DNA of 64,000 bases from Citrobacter youngae (GTDB lineage Bacteria > Pseudomonadota > Gammaproteobacteria > Enterobacterales > Enterobacteriaceae), in NCBI RefSeq assembly GCF_003818115.1, contig NZ_RPOI01000020.1:124001-188000 (forward strand). The letters are read 5' to 3'. The position numbers were made by a program, and so were the translations under genes. Positions 10,647-20,174 of this stretch are shown piece by piece (positions within the stretch are counted from its first letter, which is position 1; each line of letters starts with the position of its first letter). Below the pieces are notes generated by a model that had not been told where the DNA came from, made no database searches, and worked only from the letters and a program-made list of their open reading frames with translations.

Positions 10647-11564
10647 ATGGAATTACTATTTTTAGGTACGTCAGCGGGAGTTCCCACACGCTCTCGCAAT
10701 GTAACGGCAATATTACTGAATCTGCAACACCCGACTCAGGCAGGTTTGTGGCTTTTTGATTGCGGCGAAGGGACGCAGCATCAAATGCTTAGCACGCCAT
10801 TTAATCCGGGAAAACTCGATCGTATTTTTATCAGCCATTTACACGGCGACCACCTGTTTGGTTTACCGGGGCTACTGTGCAGTCGTTCAATGGCCGGGAA
10901 CGTCCAGCCGCTAACGCTCTACGGACCCAAGGGGTTGCGAGAGTTTACCGAAACCGCTTTACGTCTGGGCGGCTCCTGGACCGATTACCCGCTGGATATT
11001 GTAGAAATTACCGCCGGTGAGGTTGTGGATGACGGCCTGCGCAAAGTGACTGCGTTTCGACTGGAACATCCACTGGAGTGCTACGGTTTTCGTGTTGAAG
11101 AACACGACAAACCCGGCGCGCTTAATGCCAGCGCCCTGAAGGCGGCAGGCGTTAAAGCGGGCCCGTGGTTTCAGGATTTGAAAGCCGGGAAAACCATCGT
11201 ACTGGAAGACGGTCGCGCGATTAACGGTGCCGATTTCCTCTCCCCGGCAACCCGAGGGAAATCCGTGGCTATTTTCGGTGATACCGGGCCCTGTGCGAGC
11301 GCTATCAAATTGGCAAAAGGGGTGGACGTGATGGTACATGAAACCACGCTGGACGCCTCAATGGAGGAAAAAGCCAACAGCCGCGGGCATAGCTCCACCC
11401 GGCAGGCCGCACAGCTGGCACGGGACGCCGGTGTGGGCAGACTCATCATGACCCACGTCAGCTCACGCTACGATGCAAAAGGCTGCCAGCGGTTACTTGA
11501 AGAGTGCAGAGCGATTTTTCCAGACACGGAACTGGCTCACGATTTCGCCATTTTCACCGTTTAG
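10647..11564 (+). CDS. rnz: Ribonuclease BN / RNase Z
   Basis: A metallo-beta-lactamase-fold ribonuclease that trims tRNA 3' ends. The zinc motif HLHGDHLFG gives His64, His66, Asp68 and His69, and later histidines lie in [15 protein letters not shown] and MTHVSSRY. It has 305 residues, as in E. coli (also called elaC). The 3' end overlaps the presumed promoter of cheV. Confidence 0.96.
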   Translation: MELLFLGTSAGVPTRSRNVTAILLNLQHPTQAGLWLFDCGEGTQHQMLSTPFNPGKLDRIFISHLHGDHLFGLPGLLCSRSMAGNVQPLTLYGPKGLREFTETALRLGGSWTDYPLDIVEITAGEVVDDGLRKVTAFRLEHPLECYGFRVEEHDKPGALNASALKAAGVKAGPWFQDLKAGKTIVLEDGRAINGADFLSPATRGKSVAIFGDTGPCASAIKLAKGVDVMVHETTLDASMEEKANSRGHSSTRQAAQLARDAGVGRLIMTHVSSRYDAKGCQRLLEECRAIFPDTELAHDFAIFTV

Positions 11565-11586
11565 TGCTCCATTTTTCCGCCTCAGT

Positions 11587-11594
11587 GCCGATAA
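11587..11594 (+). promoter_or_regulatory. Candidate sigma-28 (FliA) -10 element for cheV
   Basis: GCCGATAA, a perfect match to the flagellar sigma-28 -10 sequence, lies 35 bp before the cheV ATG, just after the rnz stop. The -35 region at the usual 15-base spacing (TCCA) is poor against TAAA. CheV is a late flagellar gene in Salmonella, which fits. Confidence 0.5.
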
Positions 11595-11628
11595 CAGTGG
11601 AAAGGCTGGCTTTCACACTGAGGACAGG

Positions 11629-12633
11629 ATGAACAATTTCCAGAAAGATATTGATGACAGGACAAACCTAACCCTGTCTAACCGTTTTGAACTGCTGCTG
11701 TTTCGCCTTGGCAAATCCGTTGAGGAGCAGAAATCAGAGCTGTTTGGCATCAACGTATTCAAACTGCGTGAAATCGTACCGATGCCGACCTTTACACGCC
11801 CTGCCGGCATGAAGGCTCCGTTGTTAGGCATGGTGAATATCCGGGACCAGGTGATCCCGGTGATCGACCTGCCTGCTGTCGCCGGGTGTAAACCCGAAAC
11901 CGGGCTTAATATCCTGTTGATCACAGAGTACGCCCGCAGCGTACAGGCCTTTGCGGTGGAGTCAGTAGAGAACATTATGCGTCTCGACTGGCAACAGGTG
12001 CACACTGCTGAGAAAGCTGTTAATGGTCGCTACATCACCAGTATTGCTTGTCTGGACGACGACAAAGAAACCAACAATTTGGCGCTGGTGCTTGATGTCG
12101 AACAGATCCTGTATGACATTGTGCCGTCCAACCACGATTTACGTGCAACCGACCTAAAAACCAGCAAATTCACTATCACGCCGGGTGCGGTGGCCATTGT
12201 TGCGGAAGACTCCAAAGTTGCCAGGGCGATGCTGGAGAAAGGACTTAACGCCATGGAAATTCCGCATCTGATGCATGTCACCGGCAAAGATGCATGGGAA
12301 AAAATTCAGCAGCTATCTGAAGAAGCGCAAGCGGAAGGTAAGCCAATCAGCGAGAAGATTGCCCTGGTGCTTACCGATCTGGAAATGCCGGAGATGGATG
12401 GTTTTACGCTGACCCGTAAGATAAAAACCGACGAACGTCTGAAGAAGATCCCGGTCGTCATCCACTCTTCACTTTCCGGTAGCGCCAACGAAGATCACGT
12501 CCGCCGGGTTAAGGCCGATGGTTACGTGGCAAAATTCGAGGTCAACGAATTATCTTCTGTGATTCAGGAAGTGATGGAGCGCGCAGCAAAAGATGTTAGT
12601 GGTCCTTTGGTGAGCCGTCAGCTTTCCGCCTGA
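11629..12633 (+). CDS. cheV: Chemotaxis coupling protein CheV
   Basis: A CheW-like coupling domain fused to a response-regulator receiver; it links chemoreceptors to CheA and may adapt signalling by its own phosphorylation. The ATG at 11629 with AGGACAGG in front gives 334 residues (MNNFQKDIDDR). The CheW domain spans about residues 18-168. The receiver starts near 184, with acidic Glu193/Asp194 and phosphoacceptor Asp250 in LVLTDLEMPEMDGF, and conserved IHSSLSG and GYVAKF. E. coli K-12 has no cheV here; as I recall Salmonella and Citrobacter do. Confidence 0.95.
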   Translation: MNNFQKDIDDRTNLTLSNRFELLLFRLGKSVEEQKSELFGINVFKLREIVPMPTFTRPAGMKAPLLGMVNIRDQVIPVIDLPAVAGCKPETGLNILLITEYARSVQAFAVESVENIMRLDWQQVHTAEKAVNGRYITSIACLDDDKETNNLALVLDVEQILYDIVPSNHDLRATDLKTSKFTITPGAVAIVAEDSKVARAMLEKGLNAMEIPHLMHVTGKDAWEKIQQLSEEAQAEGKPISEKIALVLTDLEMPEMDGFTLTRKIKTDERLKKIPVVIHSSLSGSANEDHVRRVKADGYVAKFEVNELSSVIQEVMERAAKDVSGPLVSRQLSA

Positions 12634-12649
12634 TAGCCTTGCCCCCATA

Positions 12650-12678
12650 AAAAAACCCGCCGAGGCGGGTTTTTTTAT
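12650..12678. terminator. Bidirectional terminator between cheV and nuoN
   Basis: AACCCGCC GA GGCGGGTT flanked by an A tract on the left and a T tract on the right, so it can end transcription of both converging units, cheV from the left and the nuo operon from the right. Confidence 0.9.
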
Positions 12679-12691
12679 TCCAACGTGTCGC

Positions 12692-14149
12692 TTACATCAG
12701 CGGCGCCGCCAGTTGCACGATACTGATCAGCGGTTGCGGGTAGATACCCAGCACCAGCACCAGCAGTGCAGAGATCAGCACTACGATACCGCCCGCGCTG
12801 TACTGCCAGTTAGACGGCGCATCACGGTTCAGTTGCTGCGGTGCGCTCAGATACAGGCTCACAGCAACGCGCAGGTAGTAGTACAAACCAATCGCCGAAC
12901 CGACCACCACGGCAGCAACCAGCCACCACAGGTTAGCCTGCACACCGACAGCCAGTACGTAGAATTTACCGATAAAGCCCAGCGTCATCGGGATACCCGC
13001 CAGAGACAGCATCATCACTGTCATCACTGCCGCGAGGATCGGACGATGCCAGAACAGGCCGCGATAGGAGAACAGAGAATCCGCATCCGGACCACGGTAC
13101 GGGCTGGACATCAGACTGACCACACCGAACGCGCCAAGGCTGCTGAACAGATAACCAGCCAGATAAACGCCAACGGCTTCCATCGACATCTCGCCGCTCT
13201 GCAGGGCAATCAGCGCCACCAGCAGATAACCGAGGTGAGAGATGGAAGAGTAGCCGAGCAGACGTTTGATGTTGGTCTGGCTCAGCGCCATCAGGTTACC
13301 GAAGATGATAGAAGCAAAGGCAATCACACCCAGCACGATACGTACCGCTTCGCTGTCGCCAACCGGCGCGTACAGGAACAGACGCATCACCACGCCGAAG
13401 ATAGCGATTTTGCTCGCCGTCGCCAGGAAGGTGGAAACCGGAGCCGGAGCACCCTGGTAGACGTCTGGCGTCCACAGGTGGAACGGAACCAGCGAGAGTT
13501 TGAAGCCGAGGCCAACAATCATCAGACCGAAGCCCGCCAGCAGCAGCGGTTCGCTCAGCATGCCGTCGCCGAGGCTCTTACCGAGCGCGACAAACGACAG
13601 ATTCCCAGACTGCGCGTACACCAGCGCCATACCGAACAGCAGGAAGGAAGACGCTGCGGCAGACAGAATGGTGTATTTGATACTGGCTTCCAGCGAACGT
13701 TTCTGACGGAACGCATAGCCGACCAGGCCAAACAGCGGCAGAGAGATAAGCTCAATACCAAGGAACAGCGCCGCCAGATGGTTAGCGTTAGCCAGCAGAA
13801 TACCGCCGAGCGCGGCAATCAGCACCAGCAGGTAGAACTCTTCCCGGTTGTCGTCGTAGCCTTCCAGCCACGGGTAAGCGAAGGTACAGGTGGCAAGACT
13901 CGCCAGCAGCACCAGCCCGGTGTAGAGCATGGCGAAACCGTCAACCCGCATCAGCGGGGTGACGTCCATGGCGCCCGCCTGGCCAACAAACCAGAGCGAA
14001 ACCAGCGCGGCGTTAAGCCCAATGACTGACAACGTGGCATTGAGGAAGTGATTGCGTCGCCACGCAATGGAGAGCATCACAACCACCACCGTCAAGCCGA
14101 CGATCAGCAGCGGTAGCAGCGCAATCAGGTGTTGTGGAGTTATTGTCAT
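12692..14149 (-). CDS. nuoN: NADH-quinone oxidoreductase subunit N
   Basis: A membrane-arm subunit of Complex I, related to Mrp-type antiporters and thought to carry one proton channel. It is 485 residues with about 14 hydrophobic segments; the conserved acid in the region [28 protein letters not shown] and the lysine-bearing segment [20 protein letters not shown] are visible. Last gene of the 13-gene nuo operon, ending before the shared terminator. The nuoM stop lies six bases upstream of its ATG. Confidence 0.97.
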   Translation of the reverse strand: MTITPQHLIALLPLLIVGLTVVVVMLSIAWRRNHFLNATLSVIGLNAALVSLWFVGQAGAMDVTPLMRVDGFAMLYTGLVLLASLATCTFAYPWLEGYDDNREEFYLLVLIAALGGILLANANHLAALFLGIELISLPLFGLVGYAFRQKRSLEASIKYTILSAAASSFLLFGMALVYAQSGNLSFVALGKSLGDGMLSEPLLLAGFGLMIVGLGFKLSLVPFHLWTPDVYQGAPAPVSTFLATASKIAIFGVVMRLFLYAPVGDSEAVRIVLGVIAFASIIFGNLMALSQTNIKRLLGYSSISHLGYLLVALIALQSGEMSMEAVGVYLAGYLFSSLGAFGVVSLMSSPYRGPDADSLFSYRGLFWHRPILAAVMTVMMLSLAGIPMTLGFIGKFYVLAVGVQANLWWLVAAVVVGSAIGLYYYLRVAVSLYLSAPQQLNRDAPSNWQYSAGGIVVLISALLVLVLGIYPQPLISIVQLAAPLM

Positions 14150-14155
14150 GGCGAT

Positions 14156-15685
14156 TTACGGCCTTGTAGTAGTAACGGAATTAACAAACCACTGCTGGAT
14201 GTTGCTCATCGCAGAATGCGAGGTATCCAGAATCGGCTGCGGATAGAAGCCAAGCAGTACCAGAAGCACGACCAGCAACAGGATGATAAACAGCTCACGC
14301 AGCGACATCCCTGGCAGTTCAACACTGGCAATCTGGCTTTTCGCCTTACCGAAGTAAGCGCGATGCAGCATCGCCAGCGAGTAAACAGAGGCAAACACCA
14401 GACCAAAGGTTGAGATCACGGTAATGACCGGAACCACCTGATAGCTGCCGAACAGAATCATGAATTCGCCAACGAAGTTACCTGTACCCGGCATACCCAG
14501 CGTACACACTGCGAAGAACATTGACAGCGCAGGCAACCATTTCATTTTGCCCCACAGGCCGCCCATCATACGCATATCACGCGTGTGCAGACGTTCGTAC
14601 AGCTGACCACACAGGATGAACAGACCGGCTGCAGAAAGACCGTGCGCAATCATCTGGATAACCGCACCCTGGTACGCCAGTTGGCTGCCGGTGTAGATAG
14701 CAATCAGCACGAAGCCCATGTGCGATACAGAGGTGTAGGCAATCAGACGTTTGATATCGTACTGATTAAAGGCCATCCACGCGCCGTAGAAGATGCCGAT
14801 TACGCCAAGCCACATAGCGATAGGCGCGAACTCCGCCGACGCGTTCGGGAACAGCGGCAGGGAGAAGCGCAGCAGACCATAGGCCGCCGTTTTCAGCAGA
14901 ATCCCCGCCAGGTCAACGGAACCTGCGGTCGGTGCCTGGGAGTGCGCATCCGGCAACCAGCCGTGCAGCGGAACCACCGGCATTTTCACCGCGAAGGCGA
15001 TGAAGAAGCCCAGCATCAGCAGGTATTCCACGCCGTGGGACATCGGGGTATTCAGCAGTTCTTCATAGTTGAAGGTCCACACGCCGGTCGCTTTGTAGTG
15101 CACAAACACCAGCGCCAGGATGGCAATCAACATCACCAGACCACTCGCCTGGGTATAAATGAAGAACTTGGTGGCCGCCGTGATACGCGTTTTACCGTCA
15201 GAGGCTTTATGCCCCCACAACGCGATCAGGAAGTACATCGGCACCAACATCATTTCCCAGAAGAAGAAGAACAGGAACATGTCGATGGCAAGGAATACGC
15301 CGATTACGCCGCCTAAGATCCACATCAGGTTCAGGTGGAAGAAGCCCTGGTATTTTTCGATTTCATTCCAGGAGCAAAGTACCGCCAGAACACCGAGCAG
15401 ACCGGTCAGCACCACCATCAGCAGCGACAAACCGTCGATGGCTAAATGAATAGAGATGCCAAAACGTGGGATCCACGGCAGGACAAACTCAGACTGCCAC
15501 TGCGGAATGCCAGCGGATTGCGTCAGTGAATAGCCGCCCTGCAACCACAGTTGCAAGCCAAGCGCCAGCGTCAGTCCCATGGTAATCAGCGCTATCCAGC
15601 GCGGCACCTTCACGCCAAAGCGTTCGGTCTGCCAGCACAGGAAGCCACCGATAAAGGGGATTAATATCAACCAGGGTAATAACAT
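14156..15685 (-). CDS. nuoM: NADH-quinone oxidoreductase subunit M
   Basis: Second antiporter-like proton channel subunit of Complex I, 509 residues, as in E. coli. The glutamate motif FFFFFWEMMLVPMYFLI (about residue 144) and lysine-containing AVKMPVVPLHGWLPDAHSQ (about 234) needed for proton transfer are intact. An unusually large 251 bp gap carrying repeats separates it from nuoL, while most other nuo genes nearly touch. Confidence 0.97.
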   Translation of the reverse strand: MLLPWLILIPFIGGFLCWQTERFGVKVPRWIALITMGLTLALGLQLWLQGGYSLTQSAGIPQWQSEFVLPWIPRFGISIHLAIDGLSLLMVVLTGLLGVLAVLCSWNEIEKYQGFFHLNLMWILGGVIGVFLAIDMFLFFFFWEMMLVPMYFLIALWGHKASDGKTRITAATKFFIYTQASGLVMLIAILALVFVHYKATGVWTFNYEELLNTPMSHGVEYLLMLGFFIAFAVKMPVVPLHGWLPDAHSQAPTAGSVDLAGILLKTAAYGLLRFSLPLFPNASAEFAPIAMWLGVIGIFYGAWMAFNQYDIKRLIAYTSVSHMGFVLIAIYTGSQLAYQGAVIQMIAHGLSAAGLFILCGQLYERLHTRDMRMMGGLWGKMKWLPALSMFFAVCTLGMPGTGNFVGEFMILFGSYQVVPVITVISTFGLVFASVYSLAMLHRAYFGKAKSQIASVELPGMSLRELFIILLLVVLLVLLGFYPQPILDTSHSAMSNIQQWFVNSVTTTRP

Positions 15686-15739
15686 AGCTAAGTATGTCCC
15701 TTATATTTACTCCTGCTCAGGCTATCTCACTCATCAGCC

Positions 15740-15846
15740 CAAATCCCGGCAGTGCTCGCAATCCTCACGTACTTCAGTACGCTCCGGTTGCTCTGCGCTG
15801 GCGGTATTCGGTCTGACTTCGCCGATGACGCCTGTACTTCAGGAAC
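15740..15846. repeat. Palindrome-containing intergenic repeat-like segment between nuoL and nuoM
   Basis: About 100 bases with a central CGTAC TTCA GTACG inverted repeat (15768-15781). The wording resembles non-coding dispersed repeats I associate with enterobacterial intergenic regions, but it does not match the ERIC consensus as I remember it, and I cannot count other copies in this window. It is not needed for any nuo coding sequence and lies in the transcribed nuoL-nuoM spacer. Confidence 0.4.
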
Positions 15847-15884
15847 AGATTTTCAACGAATTCTAAAAATTATTTTTGGGTTTG

Positions 15885-15914
15885 TAGGCCGGATAAGCGC
15901 AGCGCCATCCGGCA
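15885..15914. repeat. REP element in the nuoL-nuoM spacer
   Basis: Carries the REP-type arms TAGGCCGGATAAGCG and GCCATCCGGC. It sits 23 bp after the nuoL stop, inside the operon, where a stable hairpin can protect upstream mRNA or reduce downstream expression. Confidence 0.85.
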
Positions 15915-15936
15915 GTCGTTCATCCAGCCAACAAAC

Positions 15937-17778
15937 TCAACGCAGTACCATCAACAGTGCCAGCACAACAACGGCGCCGATGCTCATTGATGCCACATAC
16001 CAGCGCAGATAGCCGTTCTCGCTTAACAGCAGGCCTTTACCTGCAAAGCGAGACAGGATCGCCGGAATGTTCATCATTGCGTTCAGCGGATCGCGTTTCA
16101 GCAGCCATGCAACACCGAGGAACGGCTTGACGAACACTTTGTCGTACAGCCAGTCGAAGCCCCAGGCGTTATACCACCAGGTACCCAGCAAACGGCCTGG
16201 CGCACTGTTGGCAATCGATGTCACAAGCTGGCGTTTACCCAGCCACAGCCATGCTGCGATCAGGATGCCCGCAATCGCGACGATACCGGAAGTAATTTCC
16301 AGCGTCATGACGCGACCATGCTCAAGCTCGGTCGTCGCCGGCAGTACGCCATGCAGTGGCGGCACAATCAGCGCGCCAACAAAGGTGGACAGGATCATCA
16401 GCACAATCAGCGGCAGATGATGGGTAATCCCCTTCCCGGCGTGAGCGTGAATTTGTTCTTTACCGTGGAACACGATGAAAATCATGCGGAAGGTATACAG
16501 CGAGGTCATGAACGCACCGACCAGACCTGCAACCATCAGATTGATATGACCGTTCGCCATCGCACCGGCCAGAATCTCATCCTTACTGAAGAAGCCAGCG
16601 GTAATCAGCGGCAGAGCCGACAGCGCCGCGCCACCAATCAGGAAGCAGAGATACACCAGCGGAATAGACTTACGCAGGCCGCCCATCTTGAAGATGTTCT
16701 GTTCGTGGTGGCAGGCCAGGATAACCGAGCCGGATGCCAGGAACAGCAGCGCTTTAAAGAAGGCGTGCGTCATCAGGTGGAAAATCGCCGCATCCCACGC
16801 CTGAACGCCAAGCGCCAGGAACATGTAGCCAATCTGGCTCATAGTGGAGTAAGCGAGAACACGTTTGATGTCGGTCTGTACCAGCGCAGCAAAACCCGCC
16901 AGCACCAGCGTGATAGCACCGATAATCCCCACCAGATGCAGGATTTCCGGGGTCATCAGGAACAGGCCGTGCGTACGTGCAATCAGGTAGACACCGGCGG
17001 TAACCATCGTCGCGGCGTGGATCAACGCGGAGACAGGCGTCGGGCCAGCCATCGCATCAGCAAGCCATGTTTGCAACGGCAGCTGTGCAGATTTACCGAC
17101 CGCACCGCCCAGCAGCATCAGGGTTGCCCACATCAGCATGTTGTTGCCGTCTGCAAAATGCGCAGGCGCCAGTTCCACCATTTCGCGGAAGTTCAGCGTG
17201 CCCAGCTCGTTGTAGAGAATGAACAGTGCGAACGCCAGGAATACGTCACCAACACGGGTTACCACGAAGGCTTTCATTGCCGCAGCGCCATTCTTCGGAT
17301 CGGTGTAGTAGAAACCAATCAGCAGATAGGAGCACAGGCCCACGCCTTCCCAGCCGAGGTACATCAGCAGCAGGTTATCCGCCAGCACCAGAACCACCAT
17401 GCTGGCGATAAACAGGTTGGTGTAGGCGAAGAAACGAGAATAGCCCTCTTCTCCGCGCATATACCAGGAGGCGAACATGTGGATCAGGAAACCGACACCG
17501 GTCACCACGGAGAGCATGGTCAGCGACAGGCCGTCCAGCACCAGGTTGAAACCGATGTTGAAATCACCGACTGACATCCACGTCCACAGCGGCTGGCTGT
17601 AAGCCTGCTGGCCATTGGCAAAGAAATCAACGCCAACAAACGCAGTCACCAGCGCGGCCAGACCAATCGACCCGACACCCACGGTAGCGGACAGATTTTC
17701 TGACCAACGACCACGAGAAAACGCCAGTAATACAAAGCCAATAAATGGCAGAATAATGGTTAAGGCAAGCATGTTCAT
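15937..17778 (-). CDS. nuoL: NADH-quinone oxidoreductase subunit L
   Basis: The distal antiporter-like subunit, 613 residues, with the long C-terminal lateral helix that runs along the membrane arm. The conserved glutamate region [19 protein letters not shown] (about 137-155) and lysine region [19 protein letters not shown] (about 228-246) are present. The ATG overlaps the nuoK stop by four bases. Confidence 0.97.
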
Positions 17779-18077
17779 CCACGCATCTCACTTACTGAAT
17801 CGATGTTCAGGTTCTGGCGACGGCGATGAAGTTGCAGCAACAGCGCAAGTCCAATGCTCGCTTCCGCAGCCGCAAGGCTGATGGCGAGAATGTACATCAC
17901 CTGACCATCGGTCTGGCCCCAGTAGCTTCCGGCGACCACAAAGGCCAGCGCAGAGGCGTTAATCATGATTTCCAGCCCGATCAGCATAAACAGCAGATTG
18001 CGGCGGATAACCAGACCGGTCAAACCCAGGACGAATAAAATCGCAGCGAGGATCAGTCCATGTTGTAAGGGGATCAT
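17775..18077 (-). CDS. nuoK: NADH-quinone oxidoreductase subunit K
   Basis: A 100-residue, three-helix membrane subunit of Complex I (MrpC-like). Glutamates in [10 protein letters not shown] (about 36) and [11 protein letters not shown] (about 72), needed for proton pumping, are visible. It overlaps both nuoJ and nuoL by four bases. Confidence 0.97.
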
Positions 18078-18628
18078 GCGTGCTCCTCCGTTTTTCTTTT
18101 CGCGCGGTCATCGGTGCGATTGCTCAGCACTTCACCTGAACGCTCTTCGCGCCCCACGTGGAAGGCCACAACCAGACCCGCCAGCAGCAGCATCGAAGCC
18201 AGTTCGACCGCCAGTACATACGGTCCGAACAGGGAAATACCGACTGCTTTCGCGCTAATTGGCGTCCCGTCTATGCCCTGATCGTTTACGCCCAGAATGG
18301 CGTAAACAATGACCACCAGCATGATGGCCGACAGAATCGCCGGACCAATCCACACCTGAGGTTTCAGCCACTGGCGTTCCTGTTCAATTTCAGAACCACC
18401 GAGGTTGAGCATCATTACCACGAATACGAACAGCACCATGATAGCGCCCGCGTAGACGATAATTTCCAGCGCACCGGCGAAGTAAGCGCCTAACGAGAAG
18501 AACACCCCGGAAATCGCCAGCAGCGAAATAATCAGATACAGCAGTGCGTGTACCGGATTGGTGTGGGTGATCACCCGCAAGGTTGCGAGAATGGCTATCA
18601 GGCCACAGATATAAAAAGCGAACTCCAT
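18074..18628 (-). CDS. nuoJ: NADH-quinone oxidoreductase subunit J
   Basis: Membrane subunit of Complex I, 184 residues, five hydrophobic segments and a charged C-terminal tail. The conserved [18 protein letters not shown] segment (about residues 59-76), which contributes the flexible helix near the quinone/proton path, is intact. It follows nuoI after 11 bp. Confidence 0.97.
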
Positions 18629-18639
18629 TGCCCCTCTCC

Positions 18640-19182
18640 TTACGGTAACAGGCTCTTGACGTCGATAGGCTTAGCTTCGTTCTCTGCTTCGCCCTTATCT
18701 TTGCCGTCGATTGCCATACCTGCCATCCGGTAGAAGTTATATTCCGGGTATTTGCCCGGACCGGAGATCAGCAGATCCTCTTTCTCGTAAACCAGGTCCT
18801 GGCGCTTGTACTCACCCAGCTCGAAATCTGGAGTCAGCTGAATAGCCGTTGTCGGACAGGCTTCTTCACACAGGCCGCAGAAAATGCAGCGTGAGAAGTT
18901 AATGCGGAAAAACTCCGGATACCAGCGGCCATCTTTGGTCTCTGCTTTTTGCAAAGAGATACAGCCTACCGGACACGCTACCGCACACAGGTTACAGGCA
19001 ACGCAGCGCTCTTCACCGTCAGGATCACGTGTCAGAACGATACGACCACGAAAACGGGGCGGTAGATAGACCGGCTCTTCCGGGTACATCTGCGTTTCGC
19101 GTTTCGCGAACGCATGCAGGCCGATCATCCAGATACTGCGTACCTGGGTGCCGAAACCTACGAACAATTCTTTTAAGGTCAT
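18640..19182 (-). CDS. nuoI: NADH-quinone oxidoreductase subunit I
   Basis: Peripheral-arm subunit of 180 residues holding two [4Fe-4S] clusters (N6a, N6b). Two ferredoxin motifs are visible: [15 protein letters not shown] (about 60-74) and [12 protein letters not shown] (about 99-110). It passes electrons towards NuoB and cluster N2. Confidence 0.97.
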   Translation of the reverse strand: MTLKELFVGFGTQVRSIWMIGLHAFAKRETQMYPEEPVYLPPRFRGRIVLTRDPDGEERCVACNLCAVACPVGCISLQKAETKDGRWYPEFFRINFSRCIFCGLCEEACPTTAIQLTPDFELGEYKRQDLVYEKEDLLISGPGKYPEYNFYRMAGMAIDGKDKGEAENEAKPIDVKSLLP

Positions 19183-19196
19183 GGTCTTTGTGTCCC

Positions 19197-20174
19197 TTAT
19201 TGCGCCTGCCAGAGAATGACAGCCGCCGTTACCAGCAAGTTGACGAGCGTCAGCGGCAGACAGACTTTCCAGCCGAAGGACATTACCTGGTCATAACGAG
19301 GACGCGGTAACGACGCACGAATCAAAATGAACATCATCATGAAGAACGCGGTTTTCAGCGCGAACCAGACGAATGGTGGTAAGAACGGGCCATGCCAGCC
19401 ACCGAAGAACAGGGTAACCATCAGCGCAGAAATGGTGACAATACCGATGTACTCACCCACGAAGAACAGACCGAATTTCATACCGGAATATTCAATGTGG
19501 TAACCGTCGGCCAGTTCCTGCTCGGCTTCTGGCTGGTCAAACGGGTGACGGTGACACACCGCCACGCCCGCGATGGCAAAGGTGACAAAACCAAAGAACT
19601 GCGGAATAACGTTCCAGATATCAGCCTGGTTGTTGACGATGTCGGTCATGTTAAATGAACCGGCCTGCGCCACCACGCCCATCAGGGAAAGTCCGAGGAA
19701 CACTTCGTAGCTCAGCGTCTGCGCAGACGCACGCATCGCACCGAGCAGTGAGTATTTGTTGTTACTGGACCAGCCGGCGAACAGCACCGCGTATACCGCG
19801 AGGCCCGCCATCATCAGGAAGAACAGGATCCCGATGTTCAGGTCGGCCACTACCCAGTTCGGACTCACCGGCACGATGGCGAAAGCCAGCAGCAGCGAGG
19901 TGAAGGCGATCATCGGTGCCAGGGTAAAGATGACGCGATCCGAGAATTTCGGGATCCAGTCTTCTTTAAAGAACATCTTGATCATGTCCGCAACCAGCTG
20001 GAGCGAACCGCCCCAGCCCACACGGTTCGGTCCGTAACGGTTCTGGAACAGACCCAGCAGACGGCGTTCGCCAAAGCTCATGAATGCCCCGCAGGTGACC
20101 ACCACCAGCAGGATCACCACCGCTTTGAGAATGCTCAGCAGGATCTCAATCAGATCGGGTGTAATCCAACTCAT
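19197..20174 (-). CDS. nuoH: NADH-quinone oxidoreductase subunit H
   Basis: Membrane subunit of 325 residues at the junction of the two arms; forms much of the quinone chamber. Conserved loops [20 protein letters not shown] and [20 protein letters not shown] are present. Its ATG overlaps the nuoG stop by four bases. Confidence 0.97.
   Translation of the reverse strand: MSWITPDLIEILLSILKAVVILLVVVTCGAFMSFGERRLLGLFQNRYGPNRVGWGGSLQLVADMIKMFFKEDWIPKFSDRVIFTLAPMIAFTSLLLAFAIVPVSPNWVVADLNIGILFFLMMAGLAVYAVLFAGWSSNNKYSLLGAMRASAQTLSYEVFLGLSLMGVVAQAGSFNMTDIVNNQADIWNVIPQFFGFVTFAIAGVAVCHRHPFDQPEAEQELADGYHIEYSGMKFGLFFVGEYIGIVTISALMVTLFFGGWHGPFLPPFVWFALKTAFFMMMFILIRASLPRPRYDQVMSFGWKVCLPLTLVNLLVTAAVILWQAQ

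Noticed and set aside
12713-14029. Long plus-strand open frame antisense to nuoN (438 codons)
   Set aside because: It is the shadow of nuoN; composition is His/Gln/Arg rich with no family features, and nuoN is fully conserved on the other strand.
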